A stretch of 64,000 nucleotides of DNA from Pontederia crassipes. Lineage: Eukaryota; Streptophyta; Magnoliopsida; Commelinales; Pontederiaceae. Positions within the stretch are counted from its first letter, which is position 1. Each line of letters opens with the position of its first letter. The notes beneath the pieces were generated by a model that worked only from the letters and a program-made list of their open reading frames with translations, made no database searches and was not told the DNA's origin. The translations under genes and the position numbers were made by a program. The DNA lies in contig CM060183.1 in the NCBI GenBank assembly GCA_030549335.1, forward strand, positions 21,712,552-21,776,551, read 5' to 3'. This document shows, in pieces, positions 1 to 11,932 of the stretch.

Positions 1-1392
1 AAATAAGAAAACCTAAAATAAGAACAATTATATTTTATGCTGATTTATTTTAATAAATCAAAACGGACACTGAAAATTGGGTTCCACCCAAAAAAAAATT
101 CTAAGGAAGCCCAGGGATCTATTTCATATTTATGATATTTTATTTATACGATTAATTCATTATTTACCATTTATGTTATTATTCATGTAATAGCTTTGTA
201 TGATTCAACGCTCATCTACTATAATTTGGAACATTTATTTCACATATATAAAAATTTAGTGTGATATTTTATATTTTACTTATAATGTTAAATTTTATTT
301 TAATATTTAGAATTTAAAGTATTATCATATTAAATAAAAATGATAAAAAATGGCCACCTAAATAATAATTTTTTTATATAAGTTTAGGATGATTTCTGTT
401 TGTTTTAAATCAATCGGAAAATATATTTTTTAAAAAAATGATCTGAAGAGAGAGTAAAATAGAAGTCAGGAGGGCATGCAAAAAAATAGGAAACAAAAGA
501 TAAGATGAGGGAATGCCAGATCCAAATTGGCACGGTTTAAAATCTCGGAGTGCATGTGTGTTGTCCGAGATTTTGTATTATTTGATAGCATATTCAATTT
601 TCGCAAGGACCCACTGAGGGTCTTATTTTACTTGCCAAACATTAATGTTTTTTCACAGGAAAAAAACTATCGAGAGAATTTTTACACTTAAATAGAAGAT
701 AATAGAAAAAAAATTATTTAAATAAAAAAATTTATTTCCCTTCTCTTTCTTTTTACTCGCCTTTCATCTCAATTCAATAACACACCCACAACAAAAAGCC
801 GATTTGGAATCTTTAAAAACAATTCAACAAAAATATACTCCCAACTCAAAAATTGAGCGTGGAAATTGGAATGTGAATTCTCAGAATTCACTTTCCCCAC
901 CTTCCCAAGTTCAATCATTGGAAAAACATTTTAGTTAGTCAAAGTAAATCCTTATTGTCACTTTTTTCGTTATTTTTTAAATTCTTATTTTACATATTAT
1001 TAAAAAATAATGGTTAAAGTGAAAAGATAAAATCATCCATCTAATGATATTAAAATTTTAAAACTGAATTTAAAGAAATTAAAATTCACTTTTTAAAAAT
1101 TATGTGTTCAAGGTCCAGCACTTCATACTATATAATCTAGCGAGAAGATCGCCCCTTTCTAAAGAAACTTGCACAGAAAAATCTTAAAGTTATATTTTTT
1201 AAATAAAAATATAGTACTTTCTTTTTTTCTAAAAAAATAAACATCATAGTTTTCTGATCTCTAATAAACATAAAAAAGACATCTTTTGCGAGAGTTATTT
1301 GCCACATCAGACATGCATCATACTGCATCGCGGACAGCGGACTCCCTCAGGAAAAGGCAAAGCGAAAGAAAGAGGAGAGGGAGAGGGAGAGG

Positions 1393-1433
<41 letters not shown>

Positions 1434-1559
1434 CAACGATTTGATTGAAGAGCTCCCATTCGGAATCCACCTTCTCATCTGACTCAGTTCTCACGGACGA
1501 CCTCTGCACTCGTCTCCTTCTTCTCTACCTTCTCTTGCCGCAATAATAGGGCAAGCTAC
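1..1559. other. AT-rich intergenic DNA and PP7 upstream region
   Basis: No gene is visible. The first ~1.3 kb is AT-rich with many short A and T runs and no long credible reading frame. The last ~200 bases become purine/pyrimidine-rich, include a (GA)n tract near 1392-1430, and lead into the PP7 start codon, so they probably form its core promoter and 5' UTR. I could not place a TATA box with confidence. Confidence 0.6.
1392..1430. repeat. (GA)n microsatellite in the PP7 leader region
   Basis: A nearly pure GA dinucleotide tract about 130-170 bases upstream of the PP7 ATG. GA/CT tracts are common in plant core promoters and 5' UTRs; any regulatory role here is inference. Confidence 0.8.
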
Positions 1560-4500
1560 ATGGAAGGCACCAAGCCGATGCCGCCACCCGGCGTCCCGGA
1601 GATCCCTCTTTGTTGGCCGCGGGATGGGTGTTTGACCATGGAGTGGATCCGAGGCCTGACCAATACCTTCGCCTGGGCCTCCCGCAGCCTGTCACCCTCC
1701 GAGTTCCCGTCTGTCTTCCCCCTCCCCGTCCTCCAGAGCCTCCTCCTCACCGCCTCCAACATCCTCCACAAGGAACCCAACTGTATCCGGATCGACGCCC
1801 ATCAACAGGAGGGCCTACGCAGAGTCGTCGTCGTCGGAGACGTCCACGGTCAGCTCCACGACGTTATCTTCCTCTTGGAGCAAGCCGGTCTTCCTTCGGA
1901 GGATCGCCTCTTCGTCTTTAATGGCGACTACGTCGACAGGGGTGCTTGGGGGCTCGAGACCTTCCTTCTCTTATTGGCTTGGAAGGTCTCATCTTTTCTT
2001 TTCAGGCCTTTCTCTGAACCCTATTCTTCTCTGATTGTTTGCCACTTGAGAGAATTGGCGATCCGCAATAAAAAAAAAGAGCAAAAGAAGGATCCTTGTG
2101 CTAATTAAGAAAACCGTGAAGACCATTTTTATTATCAATAAATTGCCTCGTATGATATGATTCATTGATTCATTGTTCGATATCTTGTCAAGATAATTAC
2201 AGAGTGAGAAGACCAATGATCTTACATGTCAATTTCTTAGGATTGATGTTGTTAATAGCTCGAGAAAAAGACTGCATTTTGCTCATGTGTTCTATTTACC
2301 ATTTCATTTCTCATGTTTCCTTCAAATCATGGTAGGTTGTTTAGCATTGCGCCATGGTCTTTAAATTATATAACACGTATTTCTCTCATCGAATTCGATG
2401 CCATCAAACGTGACATCCAAGGCTTTGCAGTTAGAGTGATTAGTCAATTCTGTTTCTTTTTATTGACAAGTACATCTATTGATCAGATTGCTCTATGAAT
2501 TCTAGGTTTTTATGCCACACCGAGTTTTTCTTCTCCGTGGAAACCATGAATCTAAATATTGCACTTCGGTATATGGATTTGAGAAAGAGGTAATGGTTAA
2601 ATATGGAGGTCAAGGCCAGCAAGTTTATCGAAAGTGTTTGAGATGTTTTGAAGGTCTCCCGTTGGCCTCTGTTATAGCAGGTTGTGTATATACTGCTCAT
2701 GGAGGACTCTTCCGTAGCACGGATGTTACTCAATCAAAGAGATCGAAAGGAAAGAAGGGCCGTAAGATAGTAACAAATGCTGAAACAAATCCCCTAAGGC
2801 TTGGTTCATTAGCAGAGCTATTGAAGGCAAGACGAACGGTTCTTGACCCTCCATGGGAAGGTGCAAATTTGATACTTGGCGATGTTCTATGGTCTGATCC
2901 ATCATCAAGTATGGGTCTTTCTCCAAACAATGAAAGAGGAATTGGTTTACTATGGGGTCCTGACTGCACTGAAGAATTTCTCAAGAAAAACCAATTCAAG
3001 GTTTATATGGTTCTTTTCTTTTGGGAAAAAGCTTTTTTTGGCTATTTTTATGCAACATTTCTGCTTTATTTCTGTCTTCTAGTTTTATGAGATCATCTGC
3101 TTCTTGTCATCACAACCTGAACGTGATGTTTATTACCTTTTTGGAAATCTTATATTATTTGGCAGTTAAATTGTCAAACATTTTCTTGAACTGATAGAAA
3201 AAACAAATGATTGAAATCTGTAACTTTATTATTCATACTTATTTATGTACTCGTATTTAAACAATTACATTTAAGAAACTCTAATAACCAAAGGTATACA
3301 CTATTTTGAGTACCAACATGATATCGTGTACTTGTGAGATCACTAAGCATCACTAATTGAGTTTGAGAATTTTGTAACAAACAATTGATGGTTATTTGAA
3401 AATTTTCTCCTGTTGCTTTGGCCGCACAGGCTTATTTCTGAATGATGTTAAATCCTAGAAATATTTTTCTGAAGCATCTTCTCTTTTTATCCTCTAGTTA
3501 ATTATCAGATCGCACGAAGGCCCAGATGCAAGAGATAAGCGACATGATCTTTCAGGAATGGAAAATGGATATACAATAGATCACGAGGTTGAATCGGGAA
3601 AGCTGGTTACCCTTTTCAGTGCCCCTGACTATCCTCAATTTCAGGTCACCATGTGTTATTTATTTTTTTGTGCTTAAAGTATTCCTTGTATTCTAAGTAT
3701 GAATTCTCCTAAATATATCATAAATTTCTGGTTGCATTTTTATCACATCTTGAAGTGCAAGTTGAATGGTTTATTCACATGAAGTCATGCTAGATATATT
3801 GAAGGGTGGCCTTTTATCATCTGTTATAATAATTGCATTGTGTCATTTATTTTAGAAAGTTCATGTTACTAACGCCAACTGTCTTTTCTTTTCCTGATGG
3901 GGAACTGTCCAAGTTCATAGGAATCTAATTTGATAATGATTGAATCTGACTCATCCAACATTCCAACACCTTTGGTGTCATCCAAGGAGAGGCTCATTGA
4001 CCTGAACACATTAGAAATAAAATACATCATGATAGTTGTTTTCTTCAGACAAGTTCTAATATGATATATTTTTTTAGGAAGTAATATGATATAATTGTTA
4101 TTTCAAGAACATTAAGCATGACCTTACTTGACATTGGGGATCACGTCTGAAGTTATTTAATTTCAGCGAATGTTATGACGTCTCTCAATTTGGAATCACA
4201 GTTTTTGTCTCTCAGTAATGGATGCTAACATAAAAAATGAACCCCTTCAGATAGTTATTTACCATGTGGTACTTTTTGCCCATAAGAATATTCGATTAGA
4301 ACATTTATGACCCTAGTACAATATGAAGATATAAATTCATTTGGTGAAGTTGATGCTAGGTGATATTTTTCTTGTGTTTATTATAAAATTATAATCATAC
4401 CTGCATTTTTTAATCTAGAGTCATTATTGAAAAATTATTGCAACAAACCCTTCAAGAAAAAATAAAGTGCAACCAACCTATATGCCTGCAACTAGAGTTC

Positions 4501-7500
4501 CTCATAATACATTGATAATGCTTTGCAGTATTGTTCATTTACTGTTGCTGGTTGAATGCAACAAATCCATGAATTGATGAATAAAATCTGTCCAGAGAAG
4601 ATAGACCTTTCTAACTTTTCCACTATATTATCATGTCTGTACATGGTAGCATGAATGAATGCTTTCAAATATAAGGTGTCTTATTTAGTTCTTTAACTTG
4701 TGCAGGCAACTGATGTACGATTCAATAATCAGGGTGCATATGTTGTGTTGAACTCACCTGATTTTTCTACTCCGATTTTTAATACTTTTGAGGCTGTCAA
4801 ACCAAGGCCTCAGGTATGCATTATTCCCTTTTTCTTGTCTTGATGCTCATTGCTAATCTTTTGACATAAAAGATCTGAAGTTTCTTTAAAGCCCTTTGCT
4901 AATACTATAAGAAGAAAAATGAAGACTTGAATTTTTATTGGAGGAAGAAAACTGTAAACTACAAGTATTGAATTAGAACCTCTTCATTCTCACAGGGCAA
5001 AATATTATTGTAGGGCATGATGCGCAATTCTCAGAACTGTATTCAGAATATTCTGTCTTGTGAACCCTAATCCTAGGAAATATTTTCTTTCATGTCTATT
5101 TTTTTCCTTTATCTTTCTTCATGGTAGCTCTTAAGAAAATGGAGAATGGTAAAGCCGTTGGACCGGATGGTATACCGATTGAAGTTTGGAAATGTTTAGG
5201 AGAAAAATGTGTGTTGTGGTTATGTAAACTATTTAATGAGATTTTACGGTCGAAAAAGATGCCTGATGATTGGAGATTAAGTACATTAGTTCCTATTTAC
5301 AAAAATAAAGGGGATATTCAGAATTGTGCAAATTATAGAGGGATTAAACTTATGAGTCACACAATGAACAACAACAACAACAACAAAGCCTTATCCCACT
5401 AGGTGGGGTCGGCTACATGGATCATACGACGCCATTCCGCTCTACTAGTAACTTTATCACACAATGGAATTATGGGAAAAAGTGATTGAGCATAGATTGA
5501 GAATGGAGACTAGTATTTCTGAGAGACAATTTGGATTCATGCCAGGAAGATCCACTACAGAGACGATTTATTTACTAAGGGGGATGATGGAGAAGTATCG
5601 AAGTAGGAGAAGAGACTTACATATGGCTTTCATTGACTTAGAGAAGGCGTATGATCGGGTACCAAGGGATGTACTTTGGAAAGCCTTGCAAAAGAAGAGG
5701 GTGAGTGTTGCCTACATTAAGGTAATACAAGATATGTACGATGGGGCATTGACTAGGGTTAGGACACCCAGAGGTGAGACAAATGAATTTCCTATAGGAA
5801 TTAGCCTACATCAAGGATCAGCTTTAAGCCCGTATCTATTTAATTTAGTTATCGATGCTATAACCGAGAGTATCACAGAGGAGGTACCTAAGTGCATGCT
5901 ATTTGCGGATGATATAGTACTTTTAGCGGATTCAAGAGAAGAGATTAATACAAAATTGGAAATATGGAGAAATACGTTGGAGTCAAAGGGTTTTCGTTTA
6001 AGTAGGAATAAAACAGAATATATGCATAGCAATTTCACAAATAAACAATTTAGAGACGATTTGAAAGTTAGGCTAGGGGAGGATATAATTCCTCAAGTGA
6101 CAAAGTTTAAATATTTAGGATCAATTGTAAGACAAGATTGTGAGATTGATGACGATGTTAATCATAGAATTCAAGCTGGTTGGTGTAAGTGGAGGAAAGC
6201 CACTGGAGTTCTTTGTGATAGAAAAGTACCCAATAAAGTTAAAGGAAAATTCTATCGTACTGCTATAAGGCCAGCAGTGTTATATGGTAGTGAATATTGG
6301 GCTATGAAGGGACAACATGAACGTAAAGTGGGGTAGCCAAAATGAGGATGTTGAGATGGATGTGTGGTCATACAAGATTAGATAAGATTAGGAATGACCA
6401 TATACGTGAACGAGTCGGAGTTGCTCATATTAGTGAGAAAATAGTAGAGAATCGTTTGAGATGGTTTGGTCATGTTCAGAGAAGACCATTAGATGCGCCA
6501 GTAAGAAGAGTAGATCAAATAATTTGGAGTCCGATTAAAAGAGGGAGAGGGAGGCCAAGGCGGACACTTGGCGAACTAATAGAGCAAGATCTATTGGTGA
6601 ATAATATACCGAAAGGTTTGGTTACTAATAGAGCGGAATGACATCGTATGATCCATGTAGCCGACCCCACCTAGTGGGATAAGGCTTTGTTGTTGTTGTT
6701 GTATCTTTCTTCATGGTCCTCTAGAATTTAACATAACTACACAGAGTCCTAAACATGATGCGTTAGAAGATTGTATTTCATAATAAATGCTCAATCTATT
6801 TAGTATTATTTAAAGTAATAAACTATGGTGTATAATTTCAGAGGCTGGTTATGATAAACACAAATTATATTCACAATTGAATCATATGAGTTGTGTTAGA
6901 TGGGTATCTCTGCCGCCATTCATCATTCCTTCTTATCACTTGTTTGATATTCTAGCCAGGCTTCTTTGGAGTCTTGATATAGTTTTTTTAGATTGAATTA
7001 TTTGTTTATTATTATTTTATCATCACCATTCTCCATTAAAGTAAACTTGATTTTAAAAATATGTATGTCTGCTGTGGTTCATAATTTGATGATTAATGTT
7101 TTGAGGAGAGTAAATTAAGTGCCTTGTCTTTTATCCAGGAATATATACTCTTGCATACATAATATAGGCCTATTCTTTATGAAAGAACATGTACTTCATG
7201 TGTTCACTGCTAATTAGATATTTGTGGTGTTATATAAAAGACACATAGTTGGCAAGCATTCTTAACTAGCTCATCACGATTTTAGTTCATTATTCCATAT
7301 CAACCTGCATCCTCCTTTTTTCCTGCTAAAAGAAAGTTCCATAAAAAGCATGTTTTACCATGAATTGTTTGTCATGCAGGTAAATGTTTATGTTTACATT
7401 GTAGAGGGGATTGAAAATAAAAAGAAAGCGTATTTTATCATGAATTGTTTGTCCTGCAGGTAAATGCCTATTATGATTTTGTGGAGGCCATTGACTCTGA

Positions 7501-7567
7501 TGAGGAGTTGGATCTGAAAATCATGGACACCGGTTCCTCTGTTGTAACTTCTTACCTAACGCAATAG
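1560..7567 (+). CDS. PP7: Serine/threonine-protein phosphatase 7 (PP7)
   Basis: Five exons: 1560-1985, 2506-3000, 3498-3644, 4706-4813, 7460-7567, all joined in phase 0 at GT-AG introns, giving 427 residues (Arabidopsis PP7 is of similar size, about 413). It is a metal-dependent PPP-family phosphatase that removes phosphate from Ser/Thr. The metal-binding signatures are GDVHGQ (93-98), GDYVDRG (122-128) and RGNHE (153-157), followed by YTAHGGLF and, in exon 3, SHEGPDA. A basic insert after the GGLF motif ([11 protein letters not shown]) and a long linker before the LWSDPS motif are typical of the plant PP7 branch rather than PP1/PP2A. Family knowledge: PP7 is mainly nuclear, binds calmodulin and acts in blue-light and stress signalling; none of that is testable here. 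The ATG at 1560 gives the N terminus expected of the family. The last intron (2.65 kb) carries an RTE LINE. No disabling mutation is seen. Confidence 0.93.
5126..6641 (+). pseudogene. LINE reverse transcriptase, broken ORF2 remnant
   Basis: Three consecutive frames encode RNA-directed DNA polymerase segments: the [11 protein letters not shown] finger motif (~5140), palm motifs with a YDRVPR core (5640-5670) and the FADDIVLL catalytic box (~5900), then a C-terminal WFGHVQRR segment (~6460). The first break is a 90-bp insertion plus 10-bp duplication at 5367-5466. The second is a one-base frame change near 6336. Because of these breaks and the missing 5' part it cannot encode a working polymerase. 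The apparent ATG at 5121 is part of the target-site duplication, not a gene start. Confidence 0.9.
5357..5466 (-). mobile_element. RTE 3'-tail fragment nested inside the LINE
   Basis: A 90-bp insert (5367-5456) reads in reverse as the RTE 3' end: (CAA)n, then GCCTTATCCCACTAGGTGGG. It is flanked by a 10-bp direct repeat, TCACACAATG, at 5357-5366 and 5457-5466. The insert plus one repeat copy totals 100 bases and accounts for the frame change between the two RT segments. The source was a severely 5'-truncated RTE LINE or a short element sharing its tail. Confidence 0.88.
7358..7475 (+). repeat. Tandem duplicate of the PP7 exon 5 acceptor and exon start
   Basis: The stretch around 7361-7400, with a CAG acceptor followed by GTAAATG at 7380, closely resembles the real acceptor and exon 5 start at 7460, exactly 80 bases downstream. 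Both carry TGAATTGTTTGTC(A/C)TGCAG, and the similarity continues into coding-like sequence (…GTAGAGGGGATTGA against GTGGAGGCCATTGA). Use of the upstream site would replace the normal C terminus with about 27 residues and then a stop. Confidence 0.75.
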
Positions 7568-9365
7568 TTGCGTTCATCTTATATCTATTCCCATGTTCTT
7601 TTTGTTTGTGTATGATCAATGCCGTCCCCAAACTATAAAGTACAGGTTTTATTTGTTAGGTAAGGCAGTAGGGCACAAACATTGTGGCCAGTAGCTTGTA
7701 GAGGAGTTAATTCTTCTGACAGGGTTTTCTGGTTATCCTGATCAATTGTTACATGACTTCCAGCTCAGGCAGGCCATGTACACTCTTTTGTTAATCTATA
7801 TACTGGTTGAGTCTCTCCTTTGGCACAGTAGTTAACAGTTTCTTGGGCCGCATTGGAATTGTAACTCTATGCTAAGTTCCAGTAAGCACAGTGCATTGAT
7901 TTTTTTAATAAGTTAAAGTTCCTTTATAGAGATGAAAAGTATCAATCAATGGACAGACCATGTGATATCCAGGTTTTGGCAAAGTCATAAATAAACTACA
8001 ATACTTGGTAGTCATAGCCTATGCTATATGTAAAGAAAAAAAAGCCTATACTATGTGGTAGACTTATAAATTTATTATATCATTATATATTAAAATGGGA
8101 TTAATGAGCTCGAGCATCTTTTATTTTAAAGGAATGTTGAGTGCATTTGAATTGCTATCTATTGATCACAGATGATTAAATTTGATTATTTAAGTAAGAT
8201 CCAATAAAATAAGGTAAAATGTATCACTGTAGCTAATAACTATTTATACTATTAAGTACTAAGTTGTCTCTCAAAATAAAGGGTGTACTGTAGAGGGCAC
8301 GGGAATAACAAGGTAACCCTTGTTCATCTTAATTTTAATTGTGTATGCTTGTTTGCACCTTCATTTTCGCCCATCTTTGTTGACGCTTATTTGACAACTT
8401 GAGATTATAAGACTCACATTGCACGTTAATCTTTCTTGGTAACACAGTTTAATACTTAGAATTAATTGAATCACGACTTTGCTTAAATGTGTTGCGAGTG
8501 CACCGACGGTAAGCTATTAATGAATCATGACTTTGCTTAGGAACTAAGAACTCGTAAAACTATTATCAAAGAAACATAGAGAACGCCCATAATAAGAAGG
8601 CGTGCTTTTCCAACTGTAATGAACAACGCTGCAATGAATTGACTAGCAAATTTACGAGAAGCGTCAGATTCAAGGAAATGTCAAATGTGCTAACAATTTA
8701 TACAAGTTGAAGACTACTTGCAAACCATATTAGTTCTGAATTATATGCATAATCTTGGATCCTTGTTATTATCTCTGATTTTTTTTTTCAATATTGTCTT
8801 TTCTTGGGCATCTTAAATCCTTGTCCAAGCAGATCTACAACCAAATTACAGCTCCGACAGTATGGGATCAGTAGTTCAAAAAAAAGTTATCCATAAATTT
8901 TCGGATTGATTCTTTAAACTAAAAAATCATCCTAAAATCATTTAGAGAAATTCATTTTTAAATAATTATTTTTTTCAGAATCCTATTTTAGTACTATAAT
9001 ATTTTTAAAACGTAATAAATTAAAATTAATATAAAAATATTTCATTTTATAACTAAATATTAAATATAGTACTAAATTTTAAAACTTTCGAATTAGAGCT
9101 CCATAACATGATAGAAAAATTTATTATACAAATACGATGACTTATTAACCAATTAATTATACAAATAAAAAATGACTTCGAAGATATTTTTTGGGTGCGA
9201 CTTCAATTTAAGAGGGTCTCAACTCTAACATGATGACTTATTGATTTTTGTTGCACCTATCGAATATTAGTTCAACATTTTAGCGTTTTAAAAATTTAAA
9301 ATAGAAAACAAAAAATCAGGATATTTTCACAACTATTTATTAAATTTACTTAATATTTTAGTATC
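7568..9365. other. PP7 downstream and AT-rich intergenic DNA
   Basis: The first few hundred bases hold the probable 3' UTR and polyadenylation region of PP7. The remainder is AT-rich with no credible gene, RNA gene or structured repeat that I can see. Confidence 0.6.
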
Positions 9366-9610
9366 AGCAATGGGAGCGGCGAAGCGGCCCATCCCTTACG
9401 GAGTTTCGCTGTCTCCCTAGACGATTTTAGGATTTCTATTTCCTATTTTGTATTGGAGTTCCCTATATAAACTTTAAGACGGCTAAGTTATTTTGTATCA
9501 TTGTAATTATCATTATTTCATAGAAAAGAGAGCCGTGCTACCGTCGCTCGAGGACATAGTCCGATTTAGTCTGTGTTTTGTACGATCTCTCTCTCCCTCT
9601 TTTCATAACA
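9366..9610 (+). repeat. 5' LTR of the Copia element (5'-truncated)
   Basis: It aligns with 13722-13961, sharing the (C/T)AATGGGA start of the common part, an ATTTTAGG(A/G)TTTCTA core, a TATATTGGAGTT-type segment and a GTAACA/ATAACA end. It ends at 9610, directly before the primer-binding site. It lacks the TGATAATGC...TAGTTGTAAC start of the 3' copy. Confidence 0.85.
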
Positions 9611-9662
9611 AACTGGTATTAGAGCAATAGGATTCATCGGCGATTCTCGATCAAGCAAGGAG

Positions 9663-10380
9663 ATGGCATCGCACAACGTGAACGTGGAGAAGTTCACCAA
9701 CAATAATAGTTTTGAGTTGTGATAGATCAAGATGTGGGCGCTTCTAAAGCAACAAGGAGTTTGGGTGTCGCTCGAGAACGTGTCAAAGAACAAACCAAAA
9801 AAGAAATACTCAAATGACAAAGAGTAGAAGATCGACCTCGCTACTTTGGTGACTTGGAAGAGAAGATGTACTCGATGATTCTGTTGTGCTTGAGGAATGA
9901 GGAGATAATTGAAGTCGCAGATGAAGAAAAGGCGATTAGCTTGTGGTTGAGGCTCGAAAGTCTCTATATGACGAAGTCTCTCATCAATAAGTTATTGTTG
10001 AAGCAACGTTTGTTCACCCTCCACATGAAAGAAGGTACTCCTTTAAAGGAACATCTTGATCAGTTAAATTAAGATCGAGGATGAAGATGCTGCCTTAATT
10101 ATGTTAGTTTTACTTCCTCCATCATATGAGAACATTGTTCAGTCTATGATTATTGTGAAGGAAACTATAAGTCTACAAGAAGCAAGTTTGTATCTCCATA
10201 TTCGTGATCTTCGACATAGAGCGTTTAAAAATTCTGCAGAGACTCAAGCCGTGAATTTGATATCGACCATGAAAAAGGGACATGTCTCGACTTTGAAGAA
10301 ATCTAAGTCAAAGAAGAAGAAAATCACATCTATAATTATTGCAAAGAACCAAGACATTGAAAGAAATATTGCCTAAAGAA
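9663..10380 (+). pseudogene. Copia gag remnant
   Basis: An ATG at 9663 begins a gag-like N terminus, but two adjacent stops follow after about 19 codons and the frame then shifts. The fragments at 9854-10072 and 10101-10376 match the UBN2-type Copia gag (LWLRLESLYMTKSL, then a VLLPPSYE segment). Non-functional. Confidence 0.85.
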
Positions 10381-10839
10381 GAAGGCCTACGGTGACACAT
10401 GAAACGAAAATTTTTGAAAATGATTTTGTTCTGTCTGCTACTAATCAAGGATGTCTGGAGATTGTCTGGAGATTGGCTGGGTTCTTGATTCAGAATGTTC
10501 CTATCATATGACTCCGAATAAAGAATGATTCTCATCTTATCAAAAGATTGACGGTGAAAATGTCATCATGGACAATAATGTGTCATGTCAGAGAGTTGGG
10601 ATCGATTCCGTGCAGATCAAAATTCATGACAATCTTGTGAGGACGCTGACAAATGTTCATCATGTTTCCTAACTGAAGAAGAATTTAATATTACTTGAAG
10701 TCTTTAATTTTAAGGGGTGTCAGATCAATGCTGCTAGAAGCATCCTCACAGTCGTAAAGGGTGATGCTATATTTGAAGGGAGTCAGACAAAAGTCAAGGC
10801 AAGATAGTTTCTCACGTTGTTGCGGTGACAAAATCATCC

Positions 10840-11520
10840 TAATCAGAAATGTTCACGCAATGGCACATGCGACTTGGGCATATGAGTTAGAACGGAATGA
10901 ATATTCTTAGCAAGCGAGGTCTTTTACAATGTCAAAAGATATCTGAAATTGATTTCTACAAATACTAGGTATTTACCAAACAGCAAAGATTTCAATTTGG
11001 CAAGGCAGTACACAAGACGAAAGCGACACTCAACTACATTCATATTGATTGTTGGGGTCCCTATTGTGTTCCATATAAGGAGGTCCTAAATACTTTCTGT
11101 CCGTGATTGATGACTGCTCGAGGATGACTTGGGTATTCTTGATGAAGCACAAAAGCGAGTCCTTCAAGACCTCCAGACAATGGAAGGTTCTGTTGGAAAA
11201 TCAGATGTCGAAGAAGGTGAAGTAGTTTGGAGTTTTGTTCTACTGAATTTGATCAGTTCTGCAAAGATGAAGTCATTGCCAAACGTCACATTGTCAGGGA
11301 TACTCTATAGCAAAATGGAATTGTAGAACGAATGAACAAGAGACTTATGGAGAGAGCAAGGTGCATGCTCTCTAATGTTGATCTGAATAAGATGTTCTGG
11401 AGTGAAACTGTTAACATAGCCTACTACTTGGTGAATCAAAACTCGGCGACTTCGGTTGATATCAAACTCCTACGAAGTTATGGTCAGGAAATTTTGCTGA
11501 TTATACTAATCTAAAAATTA
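10840..11520 (+). pseudogene. Copia GAG-pre-integrase and integrase remnant
   Basis: The motif W-HMRLGHM (~10860) is the GAG-pre-integrase signature. IDCWGPY (~11050) and VIDDCSRMTWVFL (~11100) are integrase-core landmarks, and 11332-11514 encodes the RLMERARCML...WSETVNIAYYL part. Several frame changes and stops separate the blocks. Confidence 0.8.
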
Positions 11521-11932
11521 TTTGTCGTCTAGCATACTATCATGTCAGTGAAGAAAAGTTGAAGCCAAAAGTAAAAAAGATGTGTTCGTGGGATATGGTG
11601 CAGGAGTGAAGGGTTACAAGATCTAATTTTCTTCAGAACACAAAGTCATCTATAGTAAAAATGTGACCTTGATAAAACAATGCTTCAGTTGAAGATGAAG
11701 GCTGAAGAGAGTGTCAACAAATAAGTAGAAGTTAAAATCACTCCAACTGGGAATGACGCTAAAGGATCACATAAAAAAGCAGAACAAAAACATGAAGAAT
11801 ATAATGAGCAACTTGAAGAGGAATCCCTAAAGTCGTCCTCTTATAAGGATGTCATCACATGTGCCGATTCTGAAAAATGAATTCTTGATATGGATGATGA
11901 GATAAGATGAAATCCCTTCACAAGAATTAAAC

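Larger units (their letters stand above)
5111..6717 (+). mobile_element. 5'-truncated RTE-type non-LTR retrotransposon (LINE) in PP7 intron 4
   Basis: The element body runs 5126-6702 and is bounded by a perfect 15-bp target-site duplication, ATCTTTCTTCATGGT, at 5111-5125 and 6703-6717. It ends in the CCGACCCCACCTAGTGGGAT...(TTG)n tail seen in plant RTE-clade LINEs. The 5' truncation removes the endonuclease and starts inside the reverse transcriptase. It lies in the sense direction of the host gene. The exact flanking duplication suggests a fairly recent insertion, although the coding sequence is broken. Confidence 0.92.

Noticed and set aside
5121-5123. ATG as the start of a reverse transcriptase gene
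   Set aside because: The ATG lies within the 15-bp target-site duplication, so it is host sequence that happens to be in frame.
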